A stretch of 64,000 nt of DNA from Arachis hypogaea (GCF_003086295.3 NC_092051.1:8486810-8550809); one strand, 5' to 3'; positions 1-12,309 are shown, counted from the stretch's first letter. Notes: generated by a model from the letters alone, not told the origin. Program-made: numbers and translations.

Positions 1-76
1 TGTCGCGACTTTATTTAACATCCATAAGCTGTGTTATTGATGGAAATGATGGCTTCTTTTTTCGTGGAAATATGAT

Positions 77-289
77 TCAATTCATTTTTGTCCTTTTATG
101 GATGTTCTTCGCCACTAACTGTGGTATGCATTTGTTTGCATATTCTTGATAAACAAGCAAAGTCTCCGAAAATCTATGGTCCATAGAGAACAATATAATA
201 TTAATAAAAGATTCGATCTTTGCGATTTTTAATGAAGTTTCGTAAGCACAGATACGATGATGTTCGTATAACATGACTTCAGCATTAAG
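77..289 (-). CDS. unrecognised exon-like open frame
   Basis: An open frame on the minus strand runs from a possible splice acceptor (reading CATTGTAG just above position 289) to a stop at 77. An ATG at 274 gives 65 residues. The composition looks protein-like (mixed charged and hydrophobic residues, ending IHKRTKMN) in a region that is otherwise very AT-rich, which is the only reason to list it. I do not recognise the family. It could be a terminal exon of a gene lying outside the window, a decayed transposon fragment, or chance. There is no neighbouring exon I can join to it. Confidence 0.2.
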   Translation of the reverse strand, partial: LNAEVMLYEHHRICAYETSLKIAKIESFINIILFSMDHRFSETLLVYQEYANKCIPQLVAKNIHKRTKMN

Positions 290-1050
290 GAGGCTTCTAC
301 AATGAGATCAGGTTAATAATAGACTTTGCTAATTCATATGCACTGTGCTTAAATGTATAAATAATAAATATTTAAAATAAAGAGTAATCTGAAAACATAA
401 TTTTTAACGGTAGTACTGCATATACGAGTATTTTTGTGATTAAGTTGGCTAAAATTCAGTAAAAATTATTTATATAATATAAAAATAAATCAAACACTTT
501 TTTTTATATTTTTTTATGTATTTCCTGTTCTTTCCTTTTCATTCTCTTTATATTATTCTGATTATTGCTATTATTTTTTTAATTTATTTTTTTTGTTTGA
601 TTTTTTTTCATATTTTTTAAGTAAGTGAAACAAAAAAAATTATAAAAAGAATAAGAAAAAAAAGAACATGACAAAAGAAAAAACAAATGATAAAGAAGAA
701 GAAGCACGTAATATTTTATTAAAAAATATAAAAATTTATTAATATAATACAGAAATTTTTGTACTACATAACTCAAAAATAAAAATAAAGAAAACTAAAT
801 CTCAATATTTCATACTTAATAATTAGAGTGATAAAAAAAATAATTCAAATCTCTTTTTAAAAAATTCAAAAATTAATAAAGTTTAGTAGTATTTTACACT
901 AATCATTTGATTGAGAATATTAAATAATTCATAAAATTTTAATTTAAAATAAGATAAGATTTAATTTTAAAATAAAACAATATTTAAAATTAAAATCTAT
1001 AACAACTTTATATTATATATATACACATGACAAGAGTAAACAAATATGAC

Positions 1051-1230
1051 TAATTAATTTGGATTAGTCGAGTGATCAGCTTAATCATCCGCTTAAGCAA
1101 GTGTCGGGGGTTCGAATTTAACTTGGTGCATGCAGCAATTCATTGGCCAGCGGTAGACCCTTAAATGAAACTCTGATTTACAATAAATTAGTCCTTGACT
1201 TGTCGGATTGGGGGATACATGGGCAACCAA
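1051..1230 (+). mobile_element. tRNA-derived SINE, full-length copy
   Basis: The left part has a polymerase III-like A box (GGATTAGTCGAGTGATC) and, about 45 bp on, a B box (GGGTTCGAAT), the layout of a tRNA-derived SINE. It is flanked by a 16-bp near-perfect target duplication: AGTAAACAAATATGAC at 1035-1050 and AGTAGACAAATATGAC at 1231-1246. The 3' body (CCCTTAAATG... GTCGGATTGGGGGATAC) recurs at 2121-2184, and related copies are seen at 24451-24588, 26185-26300 and 29731-29815. Seen: boxes, duplication, repeated copies. Inferred: SINE class. Confidence 0.75.
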
Positions 1231-1979
1231 AGTAGACAAATATGACAATTTTATTTTTTTACCTCTCCATACATAAATATACACGATTCTAATTTTTGAA
1301 AAAAATTTATAATATGTAAAGAATTACAAAAAAAATCTCTCAATTTAAACAAAAAAATCTATAACTAAGAAACTGACTGCAAAAACTAGTCTCAGTGTAT
1401 ATTCTATTTACAATGTGAAAATATTTGATAATAAAAAATAGTCAAAAATAATTATAATTTATCTTATTTAACATTCATTAATTGTTGCAACAATTAATAA
1501 ATACTAAATAAGATAAGTTCTAGCTGTTATAATGGACACAATCACACTTCCGATCCCCATTAGCGTTGGTGATGATTGTCATTGGATGGAGAGTCAAATG
1601 AAACGTCCTTAAAAAGAATGGTGTGAACGTGTGGCCACGTGACGGTGCCTGTGATGACAAGACATCGGCGCGGCGGTGGGGGAGGGTGGTCATGTATCAA
1701 CCACCATACATACATACCATGAGCAGAAAATTCCACATTCTCTGATCAGAAAGTTTTACAACATATATACAGAACATCCAACACTGCCATGTAGTGCTTC
1801 AAACAAGCTAAGCCTCAAGTATATAGTATTAGCAATCAATCATAAAATAAAGGGACAAAAATAGAAGCCGACAAATTAATGTATAGTTTTATAAATTAAA
1901 CATGTTATATCACACTAAAAATAAGTTATTATTACATATTTATATGAATTTAATTTGATGTAATTATTCTATGGCCCTT

Positions 1980-2355
1980 ATACTTTTGTTCAATTTTTAA
2001 TTAGGTTTGTATATATTTTTTTTAATTAGATTCCAATACCGTATTAGATTTTGTAATTAAATCTTTATCGTGATAAAAATATTAGAATAATTAACAAAAG
2101 ATTCTGTTAAACTATACATACCCTTAAATGGAGTTCAGATCCGCGACGGATTAGTTCTTGACCTGTCGGGTTGGGGGATACCGTGGAAAATGAATATATA
2201 TAACACTTGTCTGAATATTTTGTATAGTTTAACAGAATATTCCGTTAATTCTAATGTTTTTGTCACGGTAGGGACTTAGTTACAAAATCTAATATGGTAT
2301 AAGAACTCAATTGAAAAGAAAAAAAAAACATAGGAACCATTTAATTTTGATACAC
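1980..2355. mobile_element. foldback MITE with a SINE fragment in its loop
   Basis: Two arms of about 110-130 bp are inverted copies of each other: the left arm reads CCGTATTAGATTTTGTAA and ends GATTCTGTTAAACTATACA near 2119, and the right arm starts TGTATAGTTTAACAGAAT near 2221 and contains TTACAAAATCTAATATGG. The loop holds a SINE 3' fragment. There are no coding sequences. The outer ends are approximate and no target duplication could be fixed, so the superfamily is left open. Confidence 0.6.
2121..2184 (+). mobile_element. SINE 3' fragment
   Basis: It matches the 3' half of the SINE at 1051-1230 (CCCTTAAATGGAGTTCAGAT ... GACCTGTCGGGTTGGGGGAT) but lacks the A and B boxes. It sits between the two arms of a foldback MITE, so either it inserted there and was truncated, or the MITE loop captured it. 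Confidence 0.6.
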
Positions 2356-3609
2356 TATTAATGTACATCAGTTTTACATGTGCATCCAACTACGTATCCT
2401 CAGATCAACAAAAATAATAACCTCACGTGAATTATGATCATTAAAAAAAAAACGAATGTAATTGAACAATTATATAAAATATTTATTAATTTTGTTGTTA
2501 TTCACGTACTTTCTCCTATGAATTTAATTTTTTTAAAATAAATAATTTTATGATAAATTTATACATTTTTTAACTAAATAATCAATCATTAAAATAATTC
2601 AAACTACTGTAGCTAATAAAATAATCGAATATATAATAATATGCAAATAATCAAATTTTTTATTATAATATAATAAAAAATTTATGAATCACCAAGTAAA
2701 TATGTATTTTCATACAATCTATAAATATAGAATGATTGTAATTTTATTAACCTTTAAATTTTAAAACTTCAAAAACCATATCAATTAAGATTCATTAATA
2801 CTTTGCACCTAAAGAAGTAGAGAACCTTCATATAATAGCAAATTAAGTTATAAAGTTTTATGTTAGTGTGGTCACAATTAGCAGCATATTCCGTCATTGC
2901 ACATTTATATATAAATAAATAAACAAGTGAAATTGCTTTCATGCAAATTATCATTGATTGCGGACCATATATGGATGCCTATCATCATATGTGATTACCT
3001 TTGGTTTTCACTACTAAATAAGTACTAATATGAACATAATTGTTTTAAAATAAAGTTAATATATATTATGGTGACCTAAATCCGACCAAAGATTATGTTA
3101 TTGTGTAGTGCATTTTGTTTGCTAAGCGAATAGGGAGTAATAATGAAAATAATAATAATAAATAAAAACTTTCCATAGGACATGATTTGGTCTCAATTTT
3201 TCACCATAAAACCTAAAAAAAAAATAGATGAAGCTAACCATTTCAGTATTTATTTAATCAAGCACTAATCCTTTGTGCTCTCCCAGGAGACCAACTGCTG
3301 TAGAAAAGCAAAAAAATCATTAGGGCTAAGGAAAATATGAAATATATGCTCTTTGATATGTATCCTCAATTTATTGGTTGCATCTTTAACCCCAATAGTT
3401 ACATACATTATTGCACATTCATTAACAAGAACTAACTATTATTACCCTGTTTATTTGTCTTTCTGCTGTAAAATTAAATAATCTAAATCTTATTTGAGAG
3501 TAATATTATACTTTTAGCTATAAGCTTTTCTTTCACCCAAAAAAAACTATAAGGTTTTCAAAAATAAACGATATCATTATATTCTAATGAATGATTGTTA
3601 ATAAATTAT

Positions 3610-3905
3610 AAATAATTATCTAAATCAGTCTTTTAAAATTTTTAAAATTAGATATTTTAAATTTTAAAATACATAAAATAGTTCTCAATATTTATTTTTC
3701 TTAGATAATACAGTTCCACTTCGTTAGTCACTAATAATGGTAACTACTGACGTAGAACGTCAACTTACATACGTAATTATTAAGTACTCACGTGTGCGAG
3801 CTAGACAAATCAATCTCTAAGATGACATATAAAATAGTTCCCGGAGAGTTTAAAAAGTCTCAAAATAATCCCTAAAAAATTTAAAAATTTCAAAACAATC
3901 CCTTC
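3610..3905 (+). repeat. left terminal inverted repeat of MULE
   Basis: It begins AAATAATTATCTAAATCAGT directly after the 9-bp duplication and matches, inverted and with scattered mismatches, the segment ending at 13502. The inner limit is approximate, because similarity fades past about 3905. Confidence 0.7.
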
Positions 3906-5436
3906 AAATTATTTATATAATTATTTATAAATTAATAAATTTTAATTTCTAACTTTTTTAGTCTATTTATCTCAAATTTAATTATTTATATATACAAAAG
4001 TTTTTTTTATGTATCTTCAAAATAAATTTATAAATTAATTTTAAAAGTACACTATTTTTCAAAAAAAATCAAAATAAACAAACCCATATTTATTTTTGAC
4101 CATATAAGATATTAATTTAATTTGTACGTACCATATTTCATGATTATTCTTTAATAACGAAGAGAATGAGCTAGTGTTCCTTATGAAGGCAATATTTTGG
4201 ATTTGTATGCAATGCGAACCAAGTCATTTTTAAAGTCAAATTTGCAAGTTTTGGTCAACCACAAGCTAAGGTCAATATGAATCATTTAGATTTTACAAAA
4301 TCTCAATATGAACACTACAAGAAAAATGCTAAGTATTGTCGGATTTATCGTAGAAAAACTAAATACAATCCGACGGAAATAATTGGACAGTGTAAACTTC
4401 GCCGGTAATTCTATACCGTCGAATTTTTTTTGTTCGACGATAATTACCGTTGGATTCTGCGACGGATCACCAACTAAAAAAATTATTTGGTTACTGGCAG
4501 ATTTGTCCGACGGTAATGTTGGCGCCATAATATGTTGTTTTTCCGCACTATTACTGTCAGATGATTTTCTCGGTAAATCCAACGCTAATGTCAATTTTTT
4601 AAAAGAAAATGTGAAATAAATTGTCAATTTTAATTTTTTATTTAAATTTATTTTTGCACACAACTAATGGTCAATTTATAAATAATATAAACCTATTATT
4701 TAAAATAAATCATCAAATGTAAAAATAAATTAAAAGTCAAATAAATCAAATAAACACAATGAAACAATAAAATAGAAGTACTAATGACTAAGATCCAGGT
4801 AGTCGTCGTCGTCGTTCCCGTGGTTCGGATGAGACGGTGATGTCCGTATGACACCAGCAGCGACACTGCCACCAGCAGTGATGATATCAGCGACGCACAT
4901 TTGAGTCTAGTACACCTTCATTTGAGCCTCCTTCCGCTGAAGCCGCTCCAACTGATGATCCCTCCACTCCAGCTTGAAGTCGTCCGTGTCTACCACGCAT
5001 GTGAGGATTTTCTGATACCTCTCATCACTACAAGAGACATGCCAAATAGCGGCGGTTTTTTTAAGGATTTGCAACGGTTTTTAACCGCCGTGAAACAGAA
5101 TTCCAGCGGTTCGTTAAGCGTCGCTTATTAGGGGGTGGTAATATTATTTTGCGGCGATTCTAACGAACCGCTGGCACAACTGCCGCAAATCAAATAATTG
5201 CAACCGTCGCTATTTCAGTAGTGGATTTAAAAAAAACTGCGGCAGCTTTGAAACCGCCGCAAATTTATGTGGTTTTTTTTAAAAAAATGCGACAGTTTTA
5301 AACCGTCGTAAGTTCATACAAGAGCTTTGAAAGAAAACTAATTAACTACTCAAATGGTTTATACCATTTCTCTTTACTATAACATATTTTCTTTACATCA
5401 TATTTATTGGACTTGAGATATTAACATAAAGAAACA

Positions 5437-5535
5437 CTAAATAAACAATAGATAGATTACACCAGCCCAATCCCATCCCCTTCCCTTGATTCCTTCAAAG
5501 CTCCAGTTGGCATATACAGCAAGAGCAGTTGTCAC
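5437..5535 (-). pseudogene. captured plasma-membrane H+-ATPase exon fragment
   Basis: Read on the minus strand, a splice acceptor (TTGGCAG) ends at 5536 and the following open frame contains AVYANWSF and GWDWAGVIY, then a TAG at 5437-5439. The pattern AVYANW...GWGWAGVIW is characteristic of the C-terminal membrane part of plant P-type proton ATPases (P3A, AHA family). Only about 32 residues are present, with substitutions at otherwise conserved glycines. It lies inside the inner CACTA element, so it is best read as a captured host fragment rather than a gene. The family call rests on one short motif. Confidence 0.6.
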
Positions 5536-5956
5536 CTGCCAATTACATAAAAAATTTTAGCTACAGTAGAAGAATATCAAGCCAACACATATCATTAATT
5601 TCAGAAACATGAATTTGGTTATTCTTTATCATCACTCCCCACAATTATCACAATAAAATTTTCAGTCTTACAAAATTATGGATCAGAGCAAAACCTTCAT
5701 TAGTAAGTTATATAATGAGACAAATGTATATATATTAAAGATAGAAATTTTTCCAAATTAAATAAAACATAAAATGCACTGGCAAACTACAGAAATTGAT
5801 ATGTAGTTACTTAATAAACAATTCCAGCAAGTACTAAATCTAAATAGAATTGAATTAATACTACTGACAAGCTATCCTGACCTAATGCTAAACTTATCAT
5901 AAGTTGTGAAAATCAGTTTAACTATGTTAAATATAAGATCAAATAGTCTGACTCAC

Positions 5957-6085
5957 CTGCTTGAATTAAGGCATTTAGCAAACCCAAAATCAATGGAGTT
6001 GACAACTCTGGACTTCCCAAGGCATTACCATTTTTCACTTATTCAAGCAGCTAAAATGCTTCTTCAATTTTTTAGGCCTCACCTA
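5957..6085 (-). pseudogene. exon-like fragment with donor site, possibly PPR-related
   Basis: On the minus strand an exon-like frame reads IEEAF then LLE (each followed by a stop) and then NGNALGSPELSTPL and LLNALIQAG, ending exactly at CAG|GTGAGT (exon boundary 5957). The helix-turn-helix feel and the LINALIQAG-like ending resemble pentatricopeptide repeats, but I cannot confirm this. At least two in-frame stops show it is dead. It is in the same element and strand as the H+-ATPase fragment. Confidence 0.35.
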
Positions 6086-7853
6086 AACTCTAAGCCATAA
6101 CATTTAACAGGAAGTTAAAGAAACGAAAATAACATAAAATTTTGGCAAATATCAAAGAAAACAGCAATAATCTCATGCTGAGCTCATTCTTAAAACAATT
6201 TTTCTTTTTACAAGTGAATATTAATTTCTATAAGCTTGCAATGCAGTATTTAAAATTCTTTTGACACTATATTTTTATTTAAAAAAAATATACCTTATAT
6301 AGTAAACAAAATTTTGCATGATAAAAATTAGAAAATAAGTACCAATTTTTGTTTGGTAGTATTTCATTTTATTAAAACAACAATCAACAATCAACAATCG
6401 TGTATCTCCTGTAACCTCATTCTAATCATCCTCTTAATTTCTCAACAAGAAAATTATTTAACTATTTTTCTTTTTAAATGCTCTCAAGATATTAATATCT
6501 TTAAATATTTATCTTGCTTAGAAATTAGAATAAATTTAGGAGAATGTTGAAGAATGTGCTCAATGATTCTCTTCCCTGAATGCATAAGATTAAAGTGGTA
6601 CAATATATCCCCATTATATAGGGAGCTCTAATATCATCAAAGAAAAGGACATCTAAAAAATGAAGATGCAGGTGCGAAGAATGCATTCATAAAAGATGGT
6701 GTTACTGAACATGAGTGTGGATTATCAGAACTTAAATAATTAGATAATGGTTAGTTCCTAACTGCTAACAGACTAATTACCAAAGTGCTAGTCTAATCTA
6801 ATCTAACTAACTGTATAAGCTAATAAATATTTAAATACTAACTCTACTCCATAATGTTAAACTTAAGATATTTTAAATTGACTATCACTCTAGAACTTCA
6901 ATACAAAAAATTATTTTTGTACCATTTTTAGTTACTTAAATCAATTTTTGAAGAAAGTTTGGAATACTTGATGAGTTTCTTATCCCTTCACATAACCTTG
7001 AAAGTCTAGCAGTCTGGAATGGAAGAAGTACATGATTAAGTGAACACTAGTGATTTGAAAAAGTGTAAATTATATTATGAATCTTTTCATGTGTTTCTCT
7101 TTGTTTATGTAAAGAAAAACACAAGAATTTCCATTTTAGTGGGTTCTTGTGTAGTTCAATATATAAAATGTTATCGCCTATCATTATGGAATAAAATATT
7201 TAGTACATTGATCACTACCATTAAGTGAAAATATAATTATACTGTTGTTTATTAAAAATTTTGATATTGATAGTTGATACCATATATTATGGGGCAGTTA
7301 AACTCTAAATAAAACAAAATTATTTGTTCACAGCTATCTCTTGCCCATGCCAGCAACAGAAGCTAGACATTCTCTTTGTTAAAAACAAAAGCTAGACTTA
7401 CATGTATAAAATTTTTTTCACAACACAGAAAAAGGTTTTCCGTTAGAGGAAATAATCAAATTGTGCCCCCCATAAATAACATTTTCTCCCCATTACAAGC
7501 AAGTGAAACAATAATGCAAAACACCTTTACACACATTATTTGCACCATGTAATAATGCATAAATTAGAAAAGTACTATAAAAAGTTAATTCAAAACCTTT
7601 GGATGGTACAACAGCTTGGAGATTCAAAATCAGTCCTTTCTCGCATTATGTCTCTGACTTCTAAATTGATTGAGGAGAGCTTGGGCCTAAACATAGAAAA
7701 TAATCCATCACCAGTGTTTGAAGAATTAGAAATGATATATGGGACAAATAAGAGATGAAACAGTAAAGAACGAACCATACACAATCAATTCCTATAAGGT
7801 GCAAAGATTAACGAAGCAAACCAAAATTGATATGAACATCAGGCAATAACTAC

Positions 7854-7986
7854 CATGAGAATCCTTAGACACATGCAGTTTTGAAGATGATCTATGGCTG
7901 CCTCGATCCATTCCTTTCTTAGGCAAATTAGATATACTATCACTGCTGAATCCTCCATCAGATGTTAGCACTGAACCCCGATCAAA
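7854..7986 (-). pseudogene. exon-like fragment bounded by splice signals, unrecognised
   Basis: On the minus strand an acceptor (TTTTCTAG, ending 7987) opens a frame starting FDRGSVLTSDGGFSSDS, continuing through LPKKGMDRGSHRSSSK, and ending at a GT donor (CATG|GTAGTT, boundary 7854). It is Ser/Gly-rich and free of stops over about 44 codons, unlike its AT-rich surroundings. I do not recognise the protein. Its position inside the inner CACTA element suggests a third captured host piece. Confidence 0.35.
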
Positions 7987-10369
7987 CTAGAAAACCCTAA
8001 AGCAAAATAGAAAAATCAGAAGGCACAACATCAGCTCAATAGAAATATATGCATATACTAATCATATATGGCTACAATATAAAATTTTATCAAACTACTC
8101 TATTCCTCTTTTAACTTGAATTGCTTTAATAACCTGATTTGAAATTTAATTCTTCCTTTCATAGAATATGAGTTTTTCTCTCATTGTTCCATATAGTGAA
8201 ATGAACTTAGAAAGAAAGTTAGGGGGATAGTGAAACAAAATAGAAGTAGAACAGTTTCAAAAAAGGAAGAAGCAGAGTTACCAGTGAATCTGTCCTAGTT
8301 TCGGCGACGGTTGTAACTGGTGGCGGCGTGTGCAATGGCGACCTCCCCTCCCTATTCGGTTCCTCCCAGCGGCAGCTCAATCAATGGCAGCAGCAGCAAA
8401 CCCTAATGGCGACGAGAACAGGGTGCGACGGCGACGGCCTTGACTCCAATCGACGGCAGCGGCAGCAGCAGAGTAGGACGGTGTGAGAACGGACCTCATC
8501 CTTCTCCCCTGCATTCATCGTCTTCTGCTTCTCCTTCACTCTTCGTCGTTCTTCTCCTTCGTGAGCGCGCACACTCCCCCTCTTCGCAAACTCTCTCTCT
8601 CTCTCTCTCTCTTCGGCTTCAGTGGCGACGACGGCAAGCTTAGTGGTGGCGGCGGTGGCAAGACGCGATGGTGAAGACCCGCGATGAGGACGATGACGGC
8701 GCTGGCTTCGCGGTGAGCTGATGCAATCTCTCTCTCTCTCTTCGCGGTTCTTTCTCTTGCGGTTCTGGCTTTCCAACGGCACAGCAACGCGACGGCGGCG
8801 GCAAACCCAGCAGCGCCAGCCCGGCTCCCTCCTCCCTTCCCTCTTCTTCTCTGTTTTTTCCTCTTTTCTCTTTAGGTTTCTCTCTTTCTTTTTTATGTTG
8901 TTGCTGAGTGTTGTTGTGTTTTTTGGGAAGGGGGAGATTGAAATATTGCCAAAAAAAAGGTCAATTAACTTCGATTCTTATAAATTCGTGGCAAAACTAA
9001 ATTAAATAGCTACTCTTCCAACTTTCACCAGTAAAACTGCTGGAAAATCACTAGATAGCTGCGGTTGTGAAAACAGCTGCTAGTTGTCCGCAGCTATCTT
9101 CCATTTTTGTGGTAGTGTCTCCCGATAATCGTTTAACTCCTGAGTCTGCTGGTGAAGGCTGCGGGTGAGCCTCTACACCTGCAAGCTCAAATCAACGATC
9201 TCCTTGGGGTCGACGGCCCAGCTGGTGGCAGAGGCAGACGATGGCCTCAACGTAGAGGTGCACAGGCTGCTGGCAAAGAACGATTCCAGCTCGTAATGCG
9301 CTGAGGCGGTCTCGCGCCAAACTGCATCGGGATCGACGGCTGAGGCAACAGAGCCATTGGCGTCCTCTCCATTTTGCTGAGATTGCTGAGTTGCGACCTC
9401 TAGTCTCTGTGTGTAAGACTCCTGTGTAACGCATGTTACAATGATTAGTTAGACAACTATACAGTTGATCTCTACTTTTATATCAGAAGATCAGATATTT
9501 ACTCACATAATGATCGTGAGACCGCTGATAAGCAAATCTCTCTTTGTTCTCCTTCAAGGTGTGGGTGCATTTGAACGTCTCTGCCAATATCACCTCGCGA
9601 TCCAATGACTTCGACTACACATTTTACATTGAAACAATATGATTAGAATCACCGATAATGATATATATGTAAAAGAATATAACTAACATAACAACGAAAT
9701 TAAAGAAACTACACATACCAGCCTAGCCTTAGTTTTCATGAAGGTCATTGAGCCGCCGGTATACTTTGACGACCTGATCGATGCCCTGTTAGTTCTGTTT
9801 TGTGAAACGTCGATGTCTGAATCCCTCATTGGTCTCCCAGTGAACTAACATGGCTTTCTTGATTTCCAGGCAAAGCCAAGTCGTGAGGTGGTCCCGCCCT
9901 TCACGAACATCCTCCAACATCTGTTGTAGCCGGCGACCCATTCGATGGTTGTATATCTTCCTAATGGTAATACCGTGCATAGAGTCCCATATAAAGTGCA
10001 GCTGCACAAAGAAACTTTAAAATTAGTTAATCAACATAGAAGATATAAATAAACTAGCTAAGAAGGTTTGAAATTTAAAAAAAAATAATTACCGCCTACA
10101 GCTAAAACCATCACTCTCTAATTTCAGCGAGGATCTTCTTGTAGCTAGGGCACGGATGATTGTACATCAGCTTGATGACGTTGGTCATCTCCTGAGTACA
10201 TGCATTGTTGTTCAGCACAAACTTATCAACAATCTACAAACAAACCAATATGGCAATATAAATTAAAACTTCAGAAGCTAATAACGGGAATTTTTAGAAA
10301 TTTCGACAGAATTTCATCTATAACTGGAATGCGCCACAAACTCTAACCATCAACAATTAACTAAAACAA

Positions 10370-10700
10370 CACCTTTCAGACACTTTCAGCAATTCAAAAA
10401 ACTATAAATATGAAACAATTCCAGCAATTCAAACCTACAACCCTAAATCCACTAAACTAGAATCAATAATCAGACACTTTCAACAATTCAATAATCAGGA
10501 AATATAAAATATTTTTAGCAATTCAAACTTACAACCCTAAATCCATTAATCTAGAATCAATAATCAAATAATTTCAACAATTCAATAAACTACAAATATG
10601 AAATAATTTCAACAATTCAAACCCACAACCCTAAATCCACTAAACTAGAATCAATAATCAGACACTTTCAACAATTCAATAATTAGCAAATATCAGATAC
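10370..10700. repeat. about 94-bp tandem repeat (minisatellite)
   Basis: About three copies of a unit near 94 bp contain CAACCCTAAATCCACTAA followed by TAGAATCAATAATCA (near 10437, 10531 and 10625). They lie in what should be the first intron of the CACTA-associated gene. The copies differ by scattered substitutions and small indels. Confidence 0.7.
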
Positions 10701-12309
10701 TTTCAGCATATAGAAGACTTAAAGTGATACTTACCCTGTGCCGCCATCGGACCAAAAGGTCAACCGTACGATGGGAGGTGGTGGAGGGGCATCGGCATGC
10801 TCACTCTCGTGAGAGGATTCTGGGGCCGCGGTGTCCGTCGCTGAAGGCAGCGTCACCATAGATGGAGGGACGTAGTTGGGGTTAGGGACCATGATGAATG
10901 GCTGGTCCGCTAAACCCAGAACCTGTGACATCACTGGGGTAGTCGGAGTAGAGGAAGAGGACCTAGAATTCATGGGAGTACCAGAAGAAACCCCTCCCTC
11001 TAGCATGACCACGACTACGACCACGACTAGCAGCCGGATCTGCAACTCCTCTACTTGTCGTCATGTATGCAAAGAGCAAAACTAACCGTAACACAGTTAA
11101 TTAACATAACACATATACTCAAAAATAATATTTCTTCCTAAAATATCACATTTTCAAAATAAGAAAAGCTAATTTAACAATCAACAAAACCTCAGCATAT
11201 TCATAATCAGCAAAACTACTGCATATTCATATTCATAAACAAATTCATAAACCTATCATCCCAAGATATAAAGGCAGTCTGAAATGAAATTAAAGAGAAG
11301 ATAATGAAACTTGTGATACTGAAATTAAGTTAAATATTAAAACCTCTGAGAACCATAGCAACTATACAGTTTTCAGATTCTCTCATTAATTCAAATTCAA
11401 TCATCTTCAAACATATACAAAAACGCAGTCTCCATACTCATCCTATACATCATCTAACCAGGTTTTTGGTTTTCATAGGAAAAAGAAAAAAAATAATTAA
11501 ATAGAAAACAAAGATTTTTTCACTCTAGAAACAAAATCTGTTAGGATAATGTTTCATTCAATATATAGTTTACATACATGTGGATACAATCTATTAAAAG
11601 AAAAACATTTAGATATAAACAACTAGACATAAACACTCATCTCCATTTTCATCGAACAGAAAAAAAGATTAAACTAGTTTTCTTTTTTTAATATGCATCC
11701 TTAATAAGCAACATATGCTTCAATATAACTTAATTTCTCATTCATTTTTGAATATGTTAAAATGGTCAGTTTGACAATTTTTTCGATTTCCAACAAAACA
11801 TTTTAGCCTAATATAGATATTTCAATTAACTTAATATAGAGATTTTAATTAACAAAAGAAAGTAGAATCTAATCAAATTTTAACATAGATCGGCATTAAG
11901 CAGACAATCTTCTATTTTAATATTCGCATTTAAAATTGTTACTTATTGTTGCAGAGGCAGAATCGATTCTAGAAGGTGGACGATGCACGACAGCGTGCAG
12001 GCAACACATCCACGAAAGCCGCAGAGAGAGGCGCGGCGAGATGCGAGCAGGAAGTAAACTCGAGCAGAGACGTGAGGAGTGAGAGAGGCGAAGCTAGGCA
12101 GCGGGGATGGTGGCTCTGTGGTGTGGTACGGCACGACAATTCGGAGAACGGTGAAAGTTAACGGTGAAGTAGCAAGGAGAGAAGAGGAAGAAGAAGAAGA
12201 AGGGAGGGGTCTCGGTGGTGGGTGGACTTACGGCGACGAACAGGGAGCTGTGATGGTGGTGGCGTCGGCGACGACGGCAGACGGTGGTGTTGGGTAGAGT
12301 GGAGGAAAC

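Larger units (their letters stand above)
1..3609. other. AT-rich intergenic spacer
   Basis: This stretch has no convincing gene. It is AT-rich, with poly-A/T runs and short chance ORFs. Inside it I can support a SINE, a SINE fragment and a foldback MITE, listed separately, plus one unrecognised exon-like reading frame near its left edge. Nothing else of note was seen. Confidence 0.6.
5026..9117. mobile_element. inner CACTA element carrying host exon fragments
   Basis: The left end CACTACAAGAGACATGCCAA and the right end (inverted) CACTACCACAAAAATGGAA agree at most positions and both run into ATAGC[GT]GCGG. Subterminal repeats are of the AACCGCCGC / GCGGCGGTT and CAGCTGCGG kind, different from the outer CACTA. 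It sits in the last coding exon of the outer element's gene. Removing it rejoins the exon with two or three extra bases, so the target duplication is TCT or CTC. It has no transposase; the interior holds exon-like host fragments on the minus strand and GC-rich leader-like sequence at 8280-8830. Confidence 0.7.
4788..11064 (-). pseudogene. CACTA-associated plant transposase-family gene (Ptta/En/Spm type), broken
   Basis: Exon-like pieces on the minus strand follow the order I know for plant Ptta/En/Spm proteins. The start at 11064 opens MTTSRG and an Arg/Gly/Ser-rich stretch, followed by Ser/Thr/Pro-rich sequence to about 10731 (a frameshift near 10975). Next come an exon at about 10094-10235 with NNNACTQEM and LMYNHPCPSYKK followed by three stops, an exon at about 9720-10004 with HRMGRRLQQMLEDVREGRD and VHWETNEGFRHRR, an exon at about 9505-9612 with TLKENKERFAYQRSHDHY, and an exon from 9430 with a coil-like tail. 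The last exon is cut by the inner CACTA element and resumes at 5025 with RYQKILTCVVDTDDF, ending at 4788 in an Asp-rich tail. The role in transposition is inferred from family membership; this copy cannot make the full protein. Confidence 0.65.

Noticed and set aside
1676..1864. 62-codon plus frame
   Set aside because: No motif, no splice context, in spacer; consistent with chance.
7540..7758. 72-codon plus-strand frame in the inner CACTA
   Set aside because: It looks mildly protein-like but is on the strand opposite to the other captured pieces, lacks splice signals I trust, and matches nothing I recognise.
8381..9005. Several overlapping GC-rich frames on both strands (up to 133 codons)
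   Set aside because: They overlap each other on both strands, run through CT repeats, and show no motif. They look like GC-rich leader sequence carried in the CACTA element, not coding sequence.
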